DNA of 64,000 nucleotides from Arenibacter algicola (GTDB lineage: Bacteria; Bacteroidota; Bacteroidia; Flavobacteriales; Flavobacteriaceae), in contig NZ_JAHKPO010000027.1 of the NCBI RefSeq assembly GCF_018860365.1, forward strand, positions 124,797 to 188,796. The letters are read 5' to 3'. The translations under genes were made by a program, and so were the position numbers. Shown here one piece after another: positions 36,469-46,316 of the stretch (within the stretch, counting starts at the first letter, position 1; every line of letters starts with the position of its first letter). Under the pieces are notes generated by a model that worked only from the letters and a program-made list of their open reading frames with translations, did not search any database and had not been told where the DNA came from.

Positions 36469-36918
36469 ATGCAACCATTAAACTATCCGTCCTATCCCTT
36501 TCGATTCAAAAATAGGGAAAATAAAATCTATATTTTTGATGTCATACGCAAAAAATTTGTGGTTTTACAACCCGAAGAATGGGTAAGGCAGCACGTAGTG
36601 CATAATCTAATTTCAGACAAAAATTATCCCAAGGCCCATATCAATGTTGAAAAGCAATTGCTAATTAATAACTTAAAAAAAAGATACGATGTGGTCGTCT
36701 TCAATCCGAACGGGAGTATCGAAATTCTGGTAGAATGCAAATCGCCCGATATTAAAATAGACCAAGTGGTTTTTGACCAAATTGCCCGATATAACCTTTT
36801 GCTCAAAGCCAAATATTTAATGGTTACCAACGGCTTGGACCATTTTTTTTGTAGCATGGATTTTGAGAGGGAGCAATATAGTTTTCTTACGGATATTCCG
36901 GACTATAGACCTAAGTAA
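36469..36918 (+). CDS. Stand-alone HsdR N-terminal domain protein
   Basis: A 149-residue protein with start at ATG 36469; a longer frame begins at 36388 but runs back into holA on the other strand and has no homology. It matches the HSDR_N_2 family: a PD-(D/E)xK nuclease core with Asp in RYDVVVF and the catalytic pair ECK in IEILVECKSP. It is just the N-terminal nuclease-like domain of a type I restriction subunit without helicase. Such solo proteins are widespread in Bacteroidota next to holA. Function unproven. A TTTG box (CAACTTTG, 36457-36464) sits only 4 bp before the ATG, so the leader would be very short. Confidence 0.82.
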   Translation: MQPLNYPSYPFRFKNRENKIYIFDVIRKKFVVLQPEEWVRQHVVHNLISDKNYPKAHINVEKQLLINNLKKRYDVVVFNPNGSIEILVECKSPDIKIDQVVFDQIARYNLLLKAKYLMVTNGLDHFFCSMDFEREQYSFLTDIPDYRPK

Positions 36919-37077
36919 GGGATAGCCCAACTATTCAATTATCCATTAAAAATTATGTGCTGTGGACATTGGTTATCAAAATATTCATAGTCATTTATAA
37001 TTTATTTCTTTACATTGCCGACTTAATCTGAACCTCTAAATTTGAATATATGCCTGTTGTTTTGGGCATTATAGAAA

Positions 37078-38082
37078 ATGTTGAAAATAGCAGTAGTTAT
37101 ACTTAATTGGAACGGAGAAGCGCTTTTGGAAAAGTTTCTACCTTCCGTAACGGAATTCTCCAAGGAAGCCGAAGTTTATGTCGCCGACAATGCCTCTACA
37201 GATGGGTCTATCGCCTTCCTTAAAAAGAGATACCCAGAGATAGGTATCATCCAAAATTTGAGCAATGGGGGTTACGCCAAGGGATACAATGATGCTCTGC
37301 CTCACATAAACGCCGATATATATTGTCTTTTAAACTCCGATGTGGAAGTAACCAAGGATTGGCTTATCCCAATAATAAAGGAATTTGAGAACAACCCCCT
37401 AGCGGCAATTGTTCAGCCTAAAATATTGGATTATAAAAACAAGGCCCATTTTGAATACGCCGGTGCCGCAGGTGGGTTTATTGACAAATTTGGTTATCCA
37501 TTTTGCCGGGGACGTATTTTTAATGAATTGGAAGTGGATAATGGTCAGTACAACGACGTAAAGGAAATATTTTGGGCTACCGGAGCGTGTTTGTTCATAA
37601 AGAAGGATGTATTCCAGGAACTAAACGGATTTGATGAGGATTATTTTGCCCATCAGGAGGAAATAGACTTATGCTGGAGGGCAAAAAATAAGAGGCACAA
37701 AGTTTATTATGTTGGAGGTTCAGAAGTATATCATGTAGGTGGTTCAACCTTAAGTAGTATGAATCCAAAAAAGACCTTTCTTAACTTTAGGAACTCCCTG
37801 TATTCCCTTGTTAAAAACCTTCCTGCAAGAAAAGTATTCCCAATAATACTTTTGAGACTGGTATTGGATGGTCTAGCGGGGCTGAATTTTATTTTTCAAG
37901 GCAGGTTTAAGCATTTTTGGGCAATATTGCAGGCCCATTTTAGTTTTTACAAAAATTTTTCGACCTTATACAACAAACGCGAAAAGGCCTATTTTACAGG
38001 TAATTACTACGCTATAAAATCTATTGTTTGGGCTTATTATATAAATCATGTAAAAATTTTTAACAATTTAGTAAAAGATTAA
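37078..38082 (+). CDS. Family 2 glycosyltransferase
   Basis: A 334-residue GT-A fold enzyme: VVILNWNG at the N-terminus, DNASTDGS (about 39-46), the metal-binding LNSDVEV (about 93-99) and the EDYFAHQEEIDLCWRAK segment that carries the catalytic-type ED/QEE region. C-terminal part has basic and hydrophobic segments that may attach to the membrane. It most resembles rhamnosyl- or N-acetylglucosaminyl-transferases of cell-surface glycan synthesis; acceptor unknown. It is followed by the OmpA-like lipoprotein gene after about 97 bp with its own promoter. Confidence 0.88.
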   Translation: MLKIAVVILNWNGEALLEKFLPSVTEFSKEAEVYVADNASTDGSIAFLKKRYPEIGIIQNLSNGGYAKGYNDALPHINADIYCLLNSDVEVTKDWLIPIIKEFENNPLAAIVQPKILDYKNKAHFEYAGAAGGFIDKFGYPFCRGRIFNELEVDNGQYNDVKEIFWATGACLFIKKDVFQELNGFDEDYFAHQEEIDLCWRAKNKRHKVYYVGGSEVYHVGGSTLSSMNPKKTFLNFRNSLYSLVKNLPARKVFPIILLRLVLDGLAGLNFIFQGRFKHFWAILQAHFSFYKNFSTLYNKREKAYFTGNYYAIKSIVWAYYINHVKIFNNLVKD

Positions 38083-38087
38083 CTAAA

Positions 38088-38123
38088 TTGGTCTCGCAAA
38101 ATATTGCGTTTTATATAATTTTG
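38088..38123 (+). promoter_or_regulatory. Promoter of the OmpA-like lipoprotein gene
   Basis: TAATTTTG (38116-38123) matches TAnnTTTG exactly. A TTG at 38088-38090 is 25 bp upstream, slightly longer than the usual gap. The leader is about 55 nt. Confidence 0.45.
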
Positions 38124-38179
38124 CCAACATTAAAACGAACCTAATTAAATTATAAATTATTAATTCTATTATCATAACT

Positions 38180-39028
38180 ATGAGAAAAATCATTTTAGGC
38201 TGTTTAGGTATTACCCTTTTGTTGTCTTCATGTGTGTCGCAAAAGAAATATGCGGATATGGAAGCCAAAGCAAAAGAAGCACAGGATTTATTAAATTCCG
38301 CGACAGTTAAATTAAACACCTGTTTGGAAGATAAGGCTGCTGCAACTTCAAAAATGCAGACTTTGGAAGATCAGAATGCCTTCCTTAAAGCCAACAACCA
38401 AGACTTAATTAATAATATGGGTAACCTTACCACTCTTACAAGTAAAGGTGCCGATAACTTGGAGAAATCCTTGGAAAGTTTAAAAGAAAAGGATTTAACT
38501 ATAAGAAAACTTAACGACGCCATTACTAGAAGAGATTCTGTAAACTTGGCTTTGGTACAAAGTTTAAAAGGTGTTCTTGGAAACTTGGATGATGAGGATA
38601 TTGAAATCAGTGTAGAAAAAGGAGTTGTTTTTGTTTCTATTTCTGACAAACTTTTATTTAGAAGCGGTAGCTTTAACGTAACTCAGAGAGCTAAGGAAAT
38701 TTTAGGTAAAGTTGCCCAAGTGGTTAACAACAAACCAGATTTCGAATTTATGGTTGAAGGTCATACCGATACTGATCCATACAACAGCGGTGTTTTATAT
38801 GACAACTGGGATTTAAGTGTGAAACGTGCTACTTCAGTTGTACGTATTTTACAAAAAGATTACGGTGTTGATCCTAAGCGTATGACTGCTGCAGGAAGAG
38901 GAGAATATATTCCTGTTTCCCCAACAGACAAGGCTAAGAACAGAAGAACACGTATTGTTGTACTTCCAAAAATTGATCAATTCTACAGTATGATCGAAGA
39001 GGGAATGAAAGATCCTAAGATCAACTAA
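38180..39028 (+). CDS. OmpA-family lipoprotein
   Basis: A 282-residue lipoprotein (LLLSSC, Cys19; no acidic export signal after it, so inner leaflet of the outer membrane is likely). The middle part (about 25-120) is coiled coil. The C-terminal OmpA domain includes SDKLLFRSGSFNVTQRA, the peptidoglycan-binding EGHTDTDP Asp and the NWDLSVKRATSVV Arg, then AAGRGEYIPVSPTDKAKNRRTRIVV. All residues expected to hold diaminopimelate are present, so it should anchor the outer membrane to peptidoglycan. It has a TAnnTTTG promoter and a strong terminator, and a diverged paralog at 46317. Confidence 0.92.
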   Translation: MRKIILGCLGITLLLSSCVSQKKYADMEAKAKEAQDLLNSATVKLNTCLEDKAAATSKMQTLEDQNAFLKANNQDLINNMGNLTTLTSKGADNLEKSLESLKEKDLTIRKLNDAITRRDSVNLALVQSLKGVLGNLDDEDIEISVEKGVVFVSISDKLLFRSGSFNVTQRAKEILGKVAQVVNNKPDFEFMVEGHTDTDPYNSGVLYDNWDLSVKRATSVVRILQKDYGVDPKRMTAAGRGEYIPVSPTDKAKNRRTRIVVLPKIDQFYSMIEEGMKDPKIN

Positions 39029-39050
39029 GAATAATAAATTATTCAACTTA

Positions 39051-39080
39051 AAAAGCGACCTAATGGGTCGCTTTTTTTTT
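39051..39080 (+). terminator. Rho-independent terminator of the OmpA gene
   Basis: AAAAGCGACC (39051-39060) pairs with GGTCGCTTTT (39066-39075), 5-nt loop, followed by a run of T. A classic bacterial terminator. Confidence 0.92.
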
Positions 39081-39110
39081 GCTCTATATTCAGTTGAAAA
39101 CTTTTTTTTC

Positions 39111-39731
39111 TTAAAATATATCCAAACTGCCCTTTCCTTCCCTGACCACTATGGGTTCATCCTCAGATAAATCTATTACCGTAGAGGCCATATTGTCCCC
39201 ATAACCACCATCAATGACTATATCTACCAGATTTCTCCATTTCTCATAGATCAATTCCGGATCGGTAGTATATTCCAATAGTTCATCCTCATCTCGAATG
39301 GAGGTTGAAACGATAGGGTTTCCCAGAGCTTCAACCAAGGTCCTGGCAATGGAATTATTGGGAATACGAATACCCACCGTTTTTTTCTTTTTAAATTCTT
39401 TGGGTAGATTATTGTTCCCAGGAAGTATAAAAGTATAAGGTCCGGGTAGGGCCCGCTTTAGAATTTTAAAGGTAGAGGTATCAATTTGTCTTACGTAATC
39501 CGAAAGATTACTAAGATCGGCACATATAAAGGACCAATTCGCCTTGGCCAATTTTACCCCTTTTATCCGTGCTATTTTTTCCAAGGCTTTGGTGTTTGTA
39601 ATATCACATCCCAAGCCATACACCGTATCTGTTGGATAAATAATCAGCCCTCCCTTTTTTAGTACATCCACTACCCTCTTAATTTCCTTGGGATTTGGAT
39701 TTTCTGGATATATTTTTATTAATTCTGCCAT
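39111..39731 (-). CDS. L-threonylcarbamoyladenylate synthase (Sua5/YciO/YrdC)
   Basis: A 206-residue single-domain protein of the YrdC/Sua5 superfamily. KKGGLIIYPTDTVYGLGCD (about 30-48), VKLAKANWSFICADLSNLSDYV, GPYTFILPGN, TVGIRIPNN and GNPIVSTSI are all present. The enzyme makes threonylcarbamoyl-AMP for the t6A modification of tRNA. It lacks the extra C-terminal Sua5 domain and is closer to the YciO subgroup, so biochemical identity with TsaC remains to be proved. It is convergent with the OmpA gene, past the terminator. Confidence 0.88.
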   Translation of the reverse strand: MAELIKIYPENPNPKEIKRVVDVLKKGGLIIYPTDTVYGLGCDITNTKALEKIARIKGVKLAKANWSFICADLSNLSDYVRQIDTSTFKILKRALPGPYTFILPGNNNLPKEFKKKKTVGIRIPNNSIARTLVEALGNPIVSTSIRDEDELLEYTTDPELIYEKWRNLVDIVIDGGYGDNMASTVIDLSEDEPIVVREGKGSLDIF

Positions 39732-39778
39732 ATTATTAGTTAAAAAAAGACGTTATCAATTTAAGAAATAATATTATC

Positions 39779-40624
39779 ATGTATAAGTTCGTCTTCATCC
39801 TACTTTTAAATTTCCTTTTTATTGTCACTAGCTCATGTTCGGAGGACTCTATTGCCCCGGAAATTGCCGCCTTGGAAGCCAAAACCATGATGAATTTGGA
39901 ATACGGTTCCGATTTGCATCAAAAGTATGATATTTATCTTCCACAAAATAGGACCAAGGATACTAAAGTGCTGATTTTGATACATGGAGGAGGATGGGCT
40001 GCTGGTGATAAATCCGAAATGGATGCATTTAAGGATTTTATCAAGAGTCAATTACCCGGTATTGCAGTGGTTAACATGAATTATAGATTGGCGGATGACA
40101 ACAATCCTCCATATCCCATGCAAATAGATGATATAAATCTTGTAGTAAGCCAATTGCGCAATAAGGCTCAGGAGTTTCAGATATCCACAGACATTGGATT
40201 TATTGGAGCCAGTGCCGGAGCCCACCTTTCCTTGTTATGGAGCTATGCACACGATACCAAAAAGCAGGTGAAGATGGTCTGCAGTATTGTTGGGCCTACG
40301 AATCTGTTGGACGAGGCATACATAAATACTCCAAATGAAGAATTAAGGATCCTTTTAGATCAATTTGGGAATGATCCAGAAGTTTTGGAAGAGGTGAGTC
40401 CTTTATATCAGGTAACCACAACTTCTCCTCCCACCCTATTATTTTATGGGGCACAGGACCCATTAATTCCAAATTCCCAAGGAATTAGTCTAAGGGATAG
40501 ATTAATGGAATTAAACGTAGAGCACGAATTTACCCTATACCCTAACGGAGGTCACGGTTGGGTAGGTTTGGATCTATTGGACACGACTATTAAATTAAAG
40601 GCTTTTATCCAAGAGCATTTATAG
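39779..40624 (+). CDS. Alpha/beta-hydrolase lipoprotein (esterase-like)
   Basis: A 281-residue predicted lipoprotein: the signal ends at VTSSC (Cys20), then SEDSIAPE. Hydrolase motifs: oxyanion HGGGWAAGDKSEM, nucleophile GASAGAH (Ser), and the catalytic His in NGGHGW near the end with the Asp in the YGAQDPLIP region. This pattern fits the carboxylesterase/lipase type often annotated BD-FAE. Substrate unknown. The gene lies between two genes on the opposite strand (ending at 39731 and 40667). Confidence 0.88.
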   Translation: MYKFVFILLLNFLFIVTSSCSEDSIAPEIAALEAKTMMNLEYGSDLHQKYDIYLPQNRTKDTKVLILIHGGGWAAGDKSEMDAFKDFIKSQLPGIAVVNMNYRLADDNNPPYPMQIDDINLVVSQLRNKAQEFQISTDIGFIGASAGAHLSLLWSYAHDTKKQVKMVCSIVGPTNLLDEAYINTPNEELRILLDQFGNDPEVLEEVSPLYQVTTTSPPTLLFYGAQDPLIPNSQGISLRDRLMELNVEHEFTLYPNGGHGWVGLDLLDTTIKLKAFIQEHL

Positions 40625-40666
40625 TCTATCCTTGCGTAATAAAAGCTTTCTACGGTGCCTTTGGAA

Positions 40667-42988
40667 TTAGAGTACCTCCAACTTGGCAAACCTTAGTAAA
40701 AGTTTTTTAATGTCTCCCTTATCAAATTTAATTTCAGCCTTCCTGTCATTTCCAACCCCTTCAATTTTTATTACCTGTCCCCTACCAAATCTAGTATGGT
40801 TTACTAATGAACCTTCGGATAAATTGGGGTCTACCGAATTGGTGTTACCAACAGGAGTACCAAGTTCGGGTTTTAGTTTACGGAGTTTTCGCAATTGATT
40901 TTCATTGGGCTTAACACCACTGGGTGGAGTACCTTGTACAGGTTTGTTCTGTCTTAATCTACTCTTATCAACATCGCCAAAAATATCAACATCAATTAAG
41001 GGGGTATATCTGGATCTTACCACTGGGGTAAGATTTTCCACAAATTTTTCATCAATTTCTTCAATAAATCTACTGGGTTCTGCATCTACCAGTTTGCCCC
41101 AACGATATCTGTTTTGTGTATAGGTTAAATATGCCTGTTTTTCCGCCCGTGTCAATGCAACATAAAACAAGCGCCTTTCCTCTTCCAATTCGCTCCTGGT
41201 ATTCATACTCATGGCAGATGGGAATAGATCTTCCTCCATCCCCACGATGAATACATATGGAAATTCCAATCCTTTGGCCAAGTGAATCGTCATTAAAGCC
41301 ACTCGGTCATCATCCCCTGTATCTTTATCAAGATCCGTTGCCAGGGCTACATCTTCCAAAAACTCGCCAATATCCCCTTTGGCATCTGCCAATTCCTTTT
41401 GCCCTTCAACAAAATCTTTAATACCGTTCAACAGCTCTTCAATATTCTCCATCTTCCCTATTCCCTCCGGAGTGCCATCTTTTTTGAATTCCAACAATAC
41501 TCCGGATTTTTTGGCTACATGTTCTGCCAAGGTAAAGGCATCGGCACTTTCGTTCATGATCTGAAAGCTCTTGATCATGGCTACAAAGTCGCCCAATTTC
41601 CTTTTAGTTCCAGAATTTATCTTTAAATCTATTCTGTCCAGGTTCTCCATAACCTCAAAAATAGAACGGTTATAGTGATTTGCGGCAACGGTAAGTTTGT
41701 CCAAAGTACTCTGTCCAATGCCACGTGTAGGAAAATTGATAATACGCTTAAGCGCTTCTTCATCTTTAGGATTAATGACCAATCTCAAATAAGACAGAAC
41801 GTCCTTTATTTCCTTCCGCTGATAAAAGGAAAGTCCCCCATAAATACGATATGGTATATCACGTTTTCTTAGGGCATCCTCAATAGCCCTTGATTGGGAG
41901 TTAGTCCTATACAATACCGCGAAATTACCATTCGGCATCTGGTTTTGCATTTTTTCTTCAAAAATAGTTCCAGATACAAATCGTCCTTCTTCGGCATCCG
42001 TTGGACTCCGGTGCACCTTGATCAAAGGTCCTTCGTCATTGGAAGTCCATACTACTTTTTCCAATTGATTTGTATTCTTGGCAATAATGGAGTTTGCGGC
42101 ATTCACAATATTCCTGGTGGACCTATAATTCTGTTCCAAGCGATACATACCAACATTGTCATAATCCTTTTGAAAATTAAGGATGTTACTAATGTTTGCT
42201 CCTCTAAAGGAATATATACTCTGGGCGTCATCCCCTACCACACAAATATTCTGGAACCTGTCCGACAGTGCCTTAACGATCAAATATTGGGAATGGTTGG
42301 TATCCTGGTACTCGTCTACCAGAATATACCTAAACCTATCCTGATATTTGGCCAAAACTTCAGGGAATCTTGTCAACAACTCATTGGTTCTTAACAATAA
42401 ATCATCAAAATCCATGGCACCGGCCTTAAAGCAACGATCCACATAGTTCTGATAAATCTCGCCCATCCTGGGGCGTTTGGCCATGGCATCTGCCTCTACC
42501 AAATCCGGATTGTTGTAATACGCTTTTACGGTAATGAGGCTGTTTTTATAGGAAGATATTCTATTTTGTACCTGCTTATACTTATAAATATCCTTATCCA
42601 AACCCATCTCCTTAATAATAGCGGATAAGAGACGTTGCGAATCTTGGGTGTCATAAATAGTAAAATTGGCGGGGTAACCCAACTTATCACCGTCAAACCT
42701 TAAAAGCTTGGCAAAAACGGAATGAAAAGTACCCATCATTAAATTTTTGGATTCGGAAGTACCAACAATATCGGCAATACGCTTCTTCATTTCCCTAGCT
42801 GCCTTATTGGTAAAGGTCAAAGCCAAAATATTAAAGGAATCCACTCCTAGGCTCATTAAATAAGCAATACGGTAAGTCAATACCCTTGTCTTACCGGAGC
42901 CGGCCCCTGCAATCACCATCAAAGGCCCGTCCTTATGCAAAACAGGAGCCTTCTGGGCTTCATTTAATTCGTTAATATAGTTCTCCAA
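40667..42988 (-). CDS. uvrD: UvrD/PcrA-type superfamily 1 helicase
   Basis: A 773-residue SF1 helicase. Walker A GAGSGKTR (28-35), Walker B VDEYQDTNHSQY, motif III VVGDDAQSIYSFRGA, motif IV LEQNYRST, motif V and VI TIHLAKGLEFPYVFIVG and VALTRAE. It acts in nucleotide excision and mismatch repair or in removing stalled RNA polymerase. The C-terminus carries the Tudor-like domain (SLVNHTRFGRGQVIKIEGVGNDRKAEIKFDKGDIKKLLLRF) that in PcrA binds RNA polymerase. Full length is normal. It stands alone between an esterase gene and an M20 hydrolase gene. Confidence 0.93.
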   Translation of the reverse strand: MENYINELNEAQKAPVLHKDGPLMVIAGAGSGKTRVLTYRIAYLMSLGVDSFNILALTFTNKAAREMKKRIADIVGTSESKNLMMGTFHSVFAKLLRFDGDKLGYPANFTIYDTQDSQRLLSAIIKEMGLDKDIYKYKQVQNRISSYKNSLITVKAYYNNPDLVEADAMAKRPRMGEIYQNYVDRCFKAGAMDFDDLLLRTNELLTRFPEVLAKYQDRFRYILVDEYQDTNHSQYLIVKALSDRFQNICVVGDDAQSIYSFRGANISNILNFQKDYDNVGMYRLEQNYRSTRNIVNAANSIIAKNTNQLEKVVWTSNDEGPLIKVHRSPTDAEEGRFVSGTIFEEKMQNQMPNGNFAVLYRTNSQSRAIEDALRKRDIPYRIYGGLSFYQRKEIKDVLSYLRLVINPKDEEALKRIINFPTRGIGQSTLDKLTVAANHYNRSIFEVMENLDRIDLKINSGTKRKLGDFVAMIKSFQIMNESADAFTLAEHVAKKSGVLLEFKKDGTPEGIGKMENIEELLNGIKDFVEGQKELADAKGDIGEFLEDVALATDLDKDTGDDDRVALMTIHLAKGLEFPYVFIVGMEEDLFPSAMSMNTRSELEEERRLFYVALTRAEKQAYLTYTQNRYRWGKLVDAEPSRFIEEIDEKFVENLTPVVRSRYTPLIDVDIFGDVDKSRLRQNKPVQGTPPSGVKPNENQLRKLRKLKPELGTPVGNTNSVDPNLSEGSLVNHTRFGRGQVIKIEGVGNDRKAEIKFDKGDIKKLLLRFAKLEVL

Positions 42989-43244
42989 AACGTATGTAGA
43001 TATTAAGCTCGTTACGATCGGTGAATTTAACCATAAATAGCCTTATCAAAAAATCAACTTTAATATTTGTGATAATCCAACCGAGTTAATAGTTCTAATT
43101 TGAATATATTTATCCTATAAATCCAATTTTACATAAAACAACACTTTTTATGATGTTGCCATATGTAAAATTATTAAAAACTAAGGTCAGTGTTTAAGAC
43201 AATTAAGTCTTGGGCATCTAAAATTTTAAATCCCATTTAGTTGT

Positions 43245-44519
43245 ATGAAGTTATATTTAATTCTCCCAATGCTTTTGTGGTGTTTAATTTCCTCGGCTCA
43301 GAAATACAATTTTGAAAAGGAATATAAGAGTATTGAACCCAAGGTTATAGATTGGAGGAGAGATTTTCACCAAAATCCGGAGTTATCCAATAGAGAGTTC
43401 AATACCGCTGAAAAAATAGCATCGCATTTGAAATCCTTAGGGATAGAGGTACAAACAGGAGTTGCCAAAACTGGGGTTGTAGGGATACTAAAAGGTAATA
43501 AAAATGGAAAAGTAATTGCTTTAAGGGCCGATATTGATGCCTTGCCCGTTGCGGAAAGAAACGACCTTCCGTTTAAATCTACTGTAAAATCCGAATTTCT
43601 AGGACAAGAGGTTGGTGTTATGCACGCCTGTGGTCATGATACCCATACGGCCATCCTAATGGGTGTTGCGGAAATTCTGTCCAAAAATAGGGACAAAATC
43701 AAAGGAACCATTAAATTTATTTTTCAACCTGCCGAAGAAGGTCCTCCTCCTGGGGAAGAAGGAGGAGCACTATTAATGGTCAAGGAAGGGGTTCTTAAAA
43801 ACCCGGATGTGGATGCTATTTTTGGACTTCATATTAATTCCGCTACCCCAGTTGGGGTCATAAGGTATAAATCTGAAGGACTAATGGCAGCCGTGCAACG
43901 CTTCGTTATTCAGGTAGAGGGAAAACAGACCCATGGTTCACAACCATGGAAGGGTATAGACCCCATTCTCATTAGTGCCAAGATCATAGATGGCCTACAG
44001 ACCATTATTAGTAGGGAAGTTGACCTTACCAATGAAGCAGCGGTAATTAGTGTGGGCAAGATTACGAGTGGTGTCCGTTTCAATATTATCCCTGAAAGTG
44101 CAGAAATGATCGGAACCATAAGAACCTTGGACTATAACATGCAAAAGCAGATTACCGAGAGAATGAAAGAAATGGTACCCGACATTGCCAAGGCATATGG
44201 TGGTACGGCCACTATTGAGATAAAAAGTAATACGGACATTACCTTTAACAATCCCGAACTGGTAGTTAAAATGTTGCCTACCTTAAAAAGGGTCGCGGGA
44301 CAGGATAATGTACAAATACAAAAGGCCGTAACCGGTGGTGAGGATTTCTCCTATTTTCAAAATGAGGTACCTGGATTCTTCTTTTTCTTGGGAGGCATGA
44401 CTCCTGGAAATACGGCATCTTTTCCACATCATACGCCCGACTTCAGCATAGACGAAAATGGAATGATTCTTGGGGTAAAGGCACTAACAGAAATGAGTTT
44501 GGACTTCCTGAACAATTAA
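43245..44519 (+). CDS. Secreted M20-family amidohydrolase
   Basis: A 424-residue dizinc hydrolase with a signal peptide (1-18, cleaved before Gln19). Metal ligands are in MHACGHDTHTA (Cys129, His131), Glu164/Glu165 (PAEEGPP), His of FGLHINS and His407-type of FPHHTPDF. The dimerisation insert with THGSQPW is present. M20D members hydrolyse N-acyl amino acids such as hippurate or N-acetyl-diaminopimelate; an exported form more likely scavenges peptides or acylated amino acids. Substrate is not determined. The next gene is 114 bp downstream. Confidence 0.9.
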   Translation: MKLYLILPMLLWCLISSAQKYNFEKEYKSIEPKVIDWRRDFHQNPELSNREFNTAEKIASHLKSLGIEVQTGVAKTGVVGILKGNKNGKVIALRADIDALPVAERNDLPFKSTVKSEFLGQEVGVMHACGHDTHTAILMGVAEILSKNRDKIKGTIKFIFQPAEEGPPPGEEGGALLMVKEGVLKNPDVDAIFGLHINSATPVGVIRYKSEGLMAAVQRFVIQVEGKQTHGSQPWKGIDPILISAKIIDGLQTIISREVDLTNEAAVISVGKITSGVRFNIIPESAEMIGTIRTLDYNMQKQITERMKEMVPDIAKAYGGTATIEIKSNTDITFNNPELVVKMLPTLKRVAGQDNVQIQKAVTGGEDFSYFQNEVPGFFFFLGGMTPGNTASFPHHTPDFSIDENGMILGVKALTEMSLDFLNN

Positions 44520-44633
44520 AAACTTTGTAAAACAAATGAGGATGCCCAATTTATTATTGAGGCAACTGTAGTTTGGAAACAAGGCCTATTTTCTATAATC
44601 ACTCAAGTCATCTTTAAAACTTAAATTTCAAAT

Positions 44634-46214
44634 ATGGATTCAATTTTAAACATCCTAGCTAACCTACCTTGGTGGGCATGGATAATAGTGTTTTTGGTTG
44701 TGGTGGCCATCAGGGACATCTTTGTGCAGAAAGGGCACACCATTTCACATAACTTCCCTATTGTAGGACATTTAAGGTATTGGTTGGAGAGCATTGGTCC
44801 TGAAATGAGACAATATTTCGTTGCCAACAATAGGGAAGAACTTCCGTTCAACCGTATAGAGAGGGGATGGATCTATGCCTCGGCGAAAAAGGAAAATAAT
44901 TACGAAGGCTTTGGAACGGACCGGGACATTTATGCACATCAACATATTTTTGTCAAGAACCAGATGATGGCTTATAAACTTCCAGGGAACCACCCTAACA
45001 TTACCGATCCCTGTTTTTTACCCTGTGCCAAAATCATTGGATCTTACAACAAACGTAAAAAGCCCTATAGGCCTGCATCCGTAATCAATGTCTCAGCCAT
45101 GAGTTTTGGGTCATTATCTGCTGCTGCAGTAGATGCTATGAACAATGGAGTAAGAAAATCGGGCGCTTATCAGAATACTGGGGAAGGTGGTCTTTCCCCT
45201 TATCATAAACAAGGTGGGGATGTAATATTCCACTTTGGAACAGGATACTTTGGGGTACGAAGTGAAGATGGAAATTTTTCCATGGAAAAAATGAAACAAT
45301 TGGTGTTGGATAACCCCTGCATCAAAGCTATTGAAATTAAAATTTCACAGGGAGCAAAACCGGGTAAGGGAGGTGTTTTGCCGGCCGCAAAGATAACCCA
45401 TGAAATCAGCGAAATAAGAGGCGTTGTTATGGGCAAGGATGTATTGTCCCCAGCTACCCATTCGGCTTTCAATTCTGTACCGGAATTAATGCAGTTAATT
45501 GAAGATATTGCTGAACAAACAGGTCTTCCCGTTGGCTTAAAAGGAGCCATTGGCAAATTGGATCAGTGGGAGGAATTGGCCAAATTGATGATAGAAACAG
45601 GAAAGGGACCGGATTTTATCACCGTTGATGGTGGTGAAGGAGGAACGGGAGCTGCCCCTCCAAGTTTTGCCGACCATGTATCCTTGCCTTGGGTATACGG
45701 ATTTTCCAGTCTTTATAAATTGTTTAAAAGCTACGATCTAACAGAAAGAATAGTGTTCATTGGAAGTGGAAAATTGGGGTTCCCTGCAAAAGCGGCTATG
45801 GCATTTGCCATGGGTGTAGATTGTATAAATGTAGCTAGGGAAGCCATGATGAGCATTGGTTGTATCCAGGCCCAAGTATGCCATACCAACAGATGTCCGA
45901 CCGGAATAGCTACCCAAAGTAAATGGTTGCAGGGCGGAATAAATGTTCCTCTGAAATCTGATAGATTGTCCCAATATTTCAAAACCTTTAGAAAGGAATT
46001 CCTGGAAATAACTCATGCTGGTGGTTATGAACATCCCTGTCAGTTTACTATGGATGATATACAGGTAAATGTGGATGACAATGATTTGAACAGGTCGTTA
46101 TCCTCTACTTATGGATATAATAAGGCTGTAGTACCTTTTTCAGGAATACAGGATCTTTATAATTGCCCATATTTGGGAGGCAATGAGTATATGAAAAATA
46201 AGATTGGCCCTTAA
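44634..46214 (+). CDS. Membrane-anchored GltB-like FMN oxidoreductase
   Basis: A 526-residue protein with an N-terminal membrane helix (PWWAWIIVFLVVVAI, about 12-26) and a GltB central/FMN domain. Visible are NVSAMSFGSLSAAAVDAMN, the NTGEGGLSPYH segment, the FMN phosphate-binding VDGGEGGTGAAPPSFADHV and the CxxxxxC cluster IGCIQAQVCHTNRCPTGIATQ that in glutamate synthase holds a 3Fe-4S centre. It is annotated in general as FMN-binding glutamate synthase family protein, but it lacks the amidotransferase domain, and its reaction is unknown. The membrane anchor suggests electron transfer at the inner membrane. It is not adjacent to gltD. Confidence 0.88.
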   Translation: MDSILNILANLPWWAWIIVFLVVVAIRDIFVQKGHTISHNFPIVGHLRYWLESIGPEMRQYFVANNREELPFNRIERGWIYASAKKENNYEGFGTDRDIYAHQHIFVKNQMMAYKLPGNHPNITDPCFLPCAKIIGSYNKRKKPYRPASVINVSAMSFGSLSAAAVDAMNNGVRKSGAYQNTGEGGLSPYHKQGGDVIFHFGTGYFGVRSEDGNFSMEKMKQLVLDNPCIKAIEIKISQGAKPGKGGVLPAAKITHEISEIRGVVMGKDVLSPATHSAFNSVPELMQLIEDIAEQTGLPVGLKGAIGKLDQWEELAKLMIETGKGPDFITVDGGEGGTGAAPPSFADHVSLPWVYGFSSLYKLFKSYDLTERIVFIGSGKLGFPAKAAMAFAMGVDCINVAREAMMSIGCIQAQVCHTNRCPTGIATQSKWLQGGINVPLKSDRLSQYFKTFRKEFLEITHAGGYEHPCQFTMDDIQVNVDDNDLNRSLSSTYGYNKAVVPFSGIQDLYNCPYLGGNEYMKNKIGP

Positions 46215-46235
46215 TCAAATATAATATTAATTTTG
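46204..46235 (+). promoter_or_regulatory. Promoter of the second OmpA-like gene
   Basis: TAATTTTG (46228-46235) is an exact TAnnTTTG box. TTG at 46204-46206 lies 21 bp upstream and overlaps the end of the previous gene. The leader is about 80 nt. The box is identical to the one for the 38180 paralog. Confidence 0.5.
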
Positions 46236-46316
46236 CACGTAATATCAAATTGTATATCCTTGCAGTAACGCAACCAATTAGAATTACCCGAATATTCAAA
46301 TAAACAAATATTATCT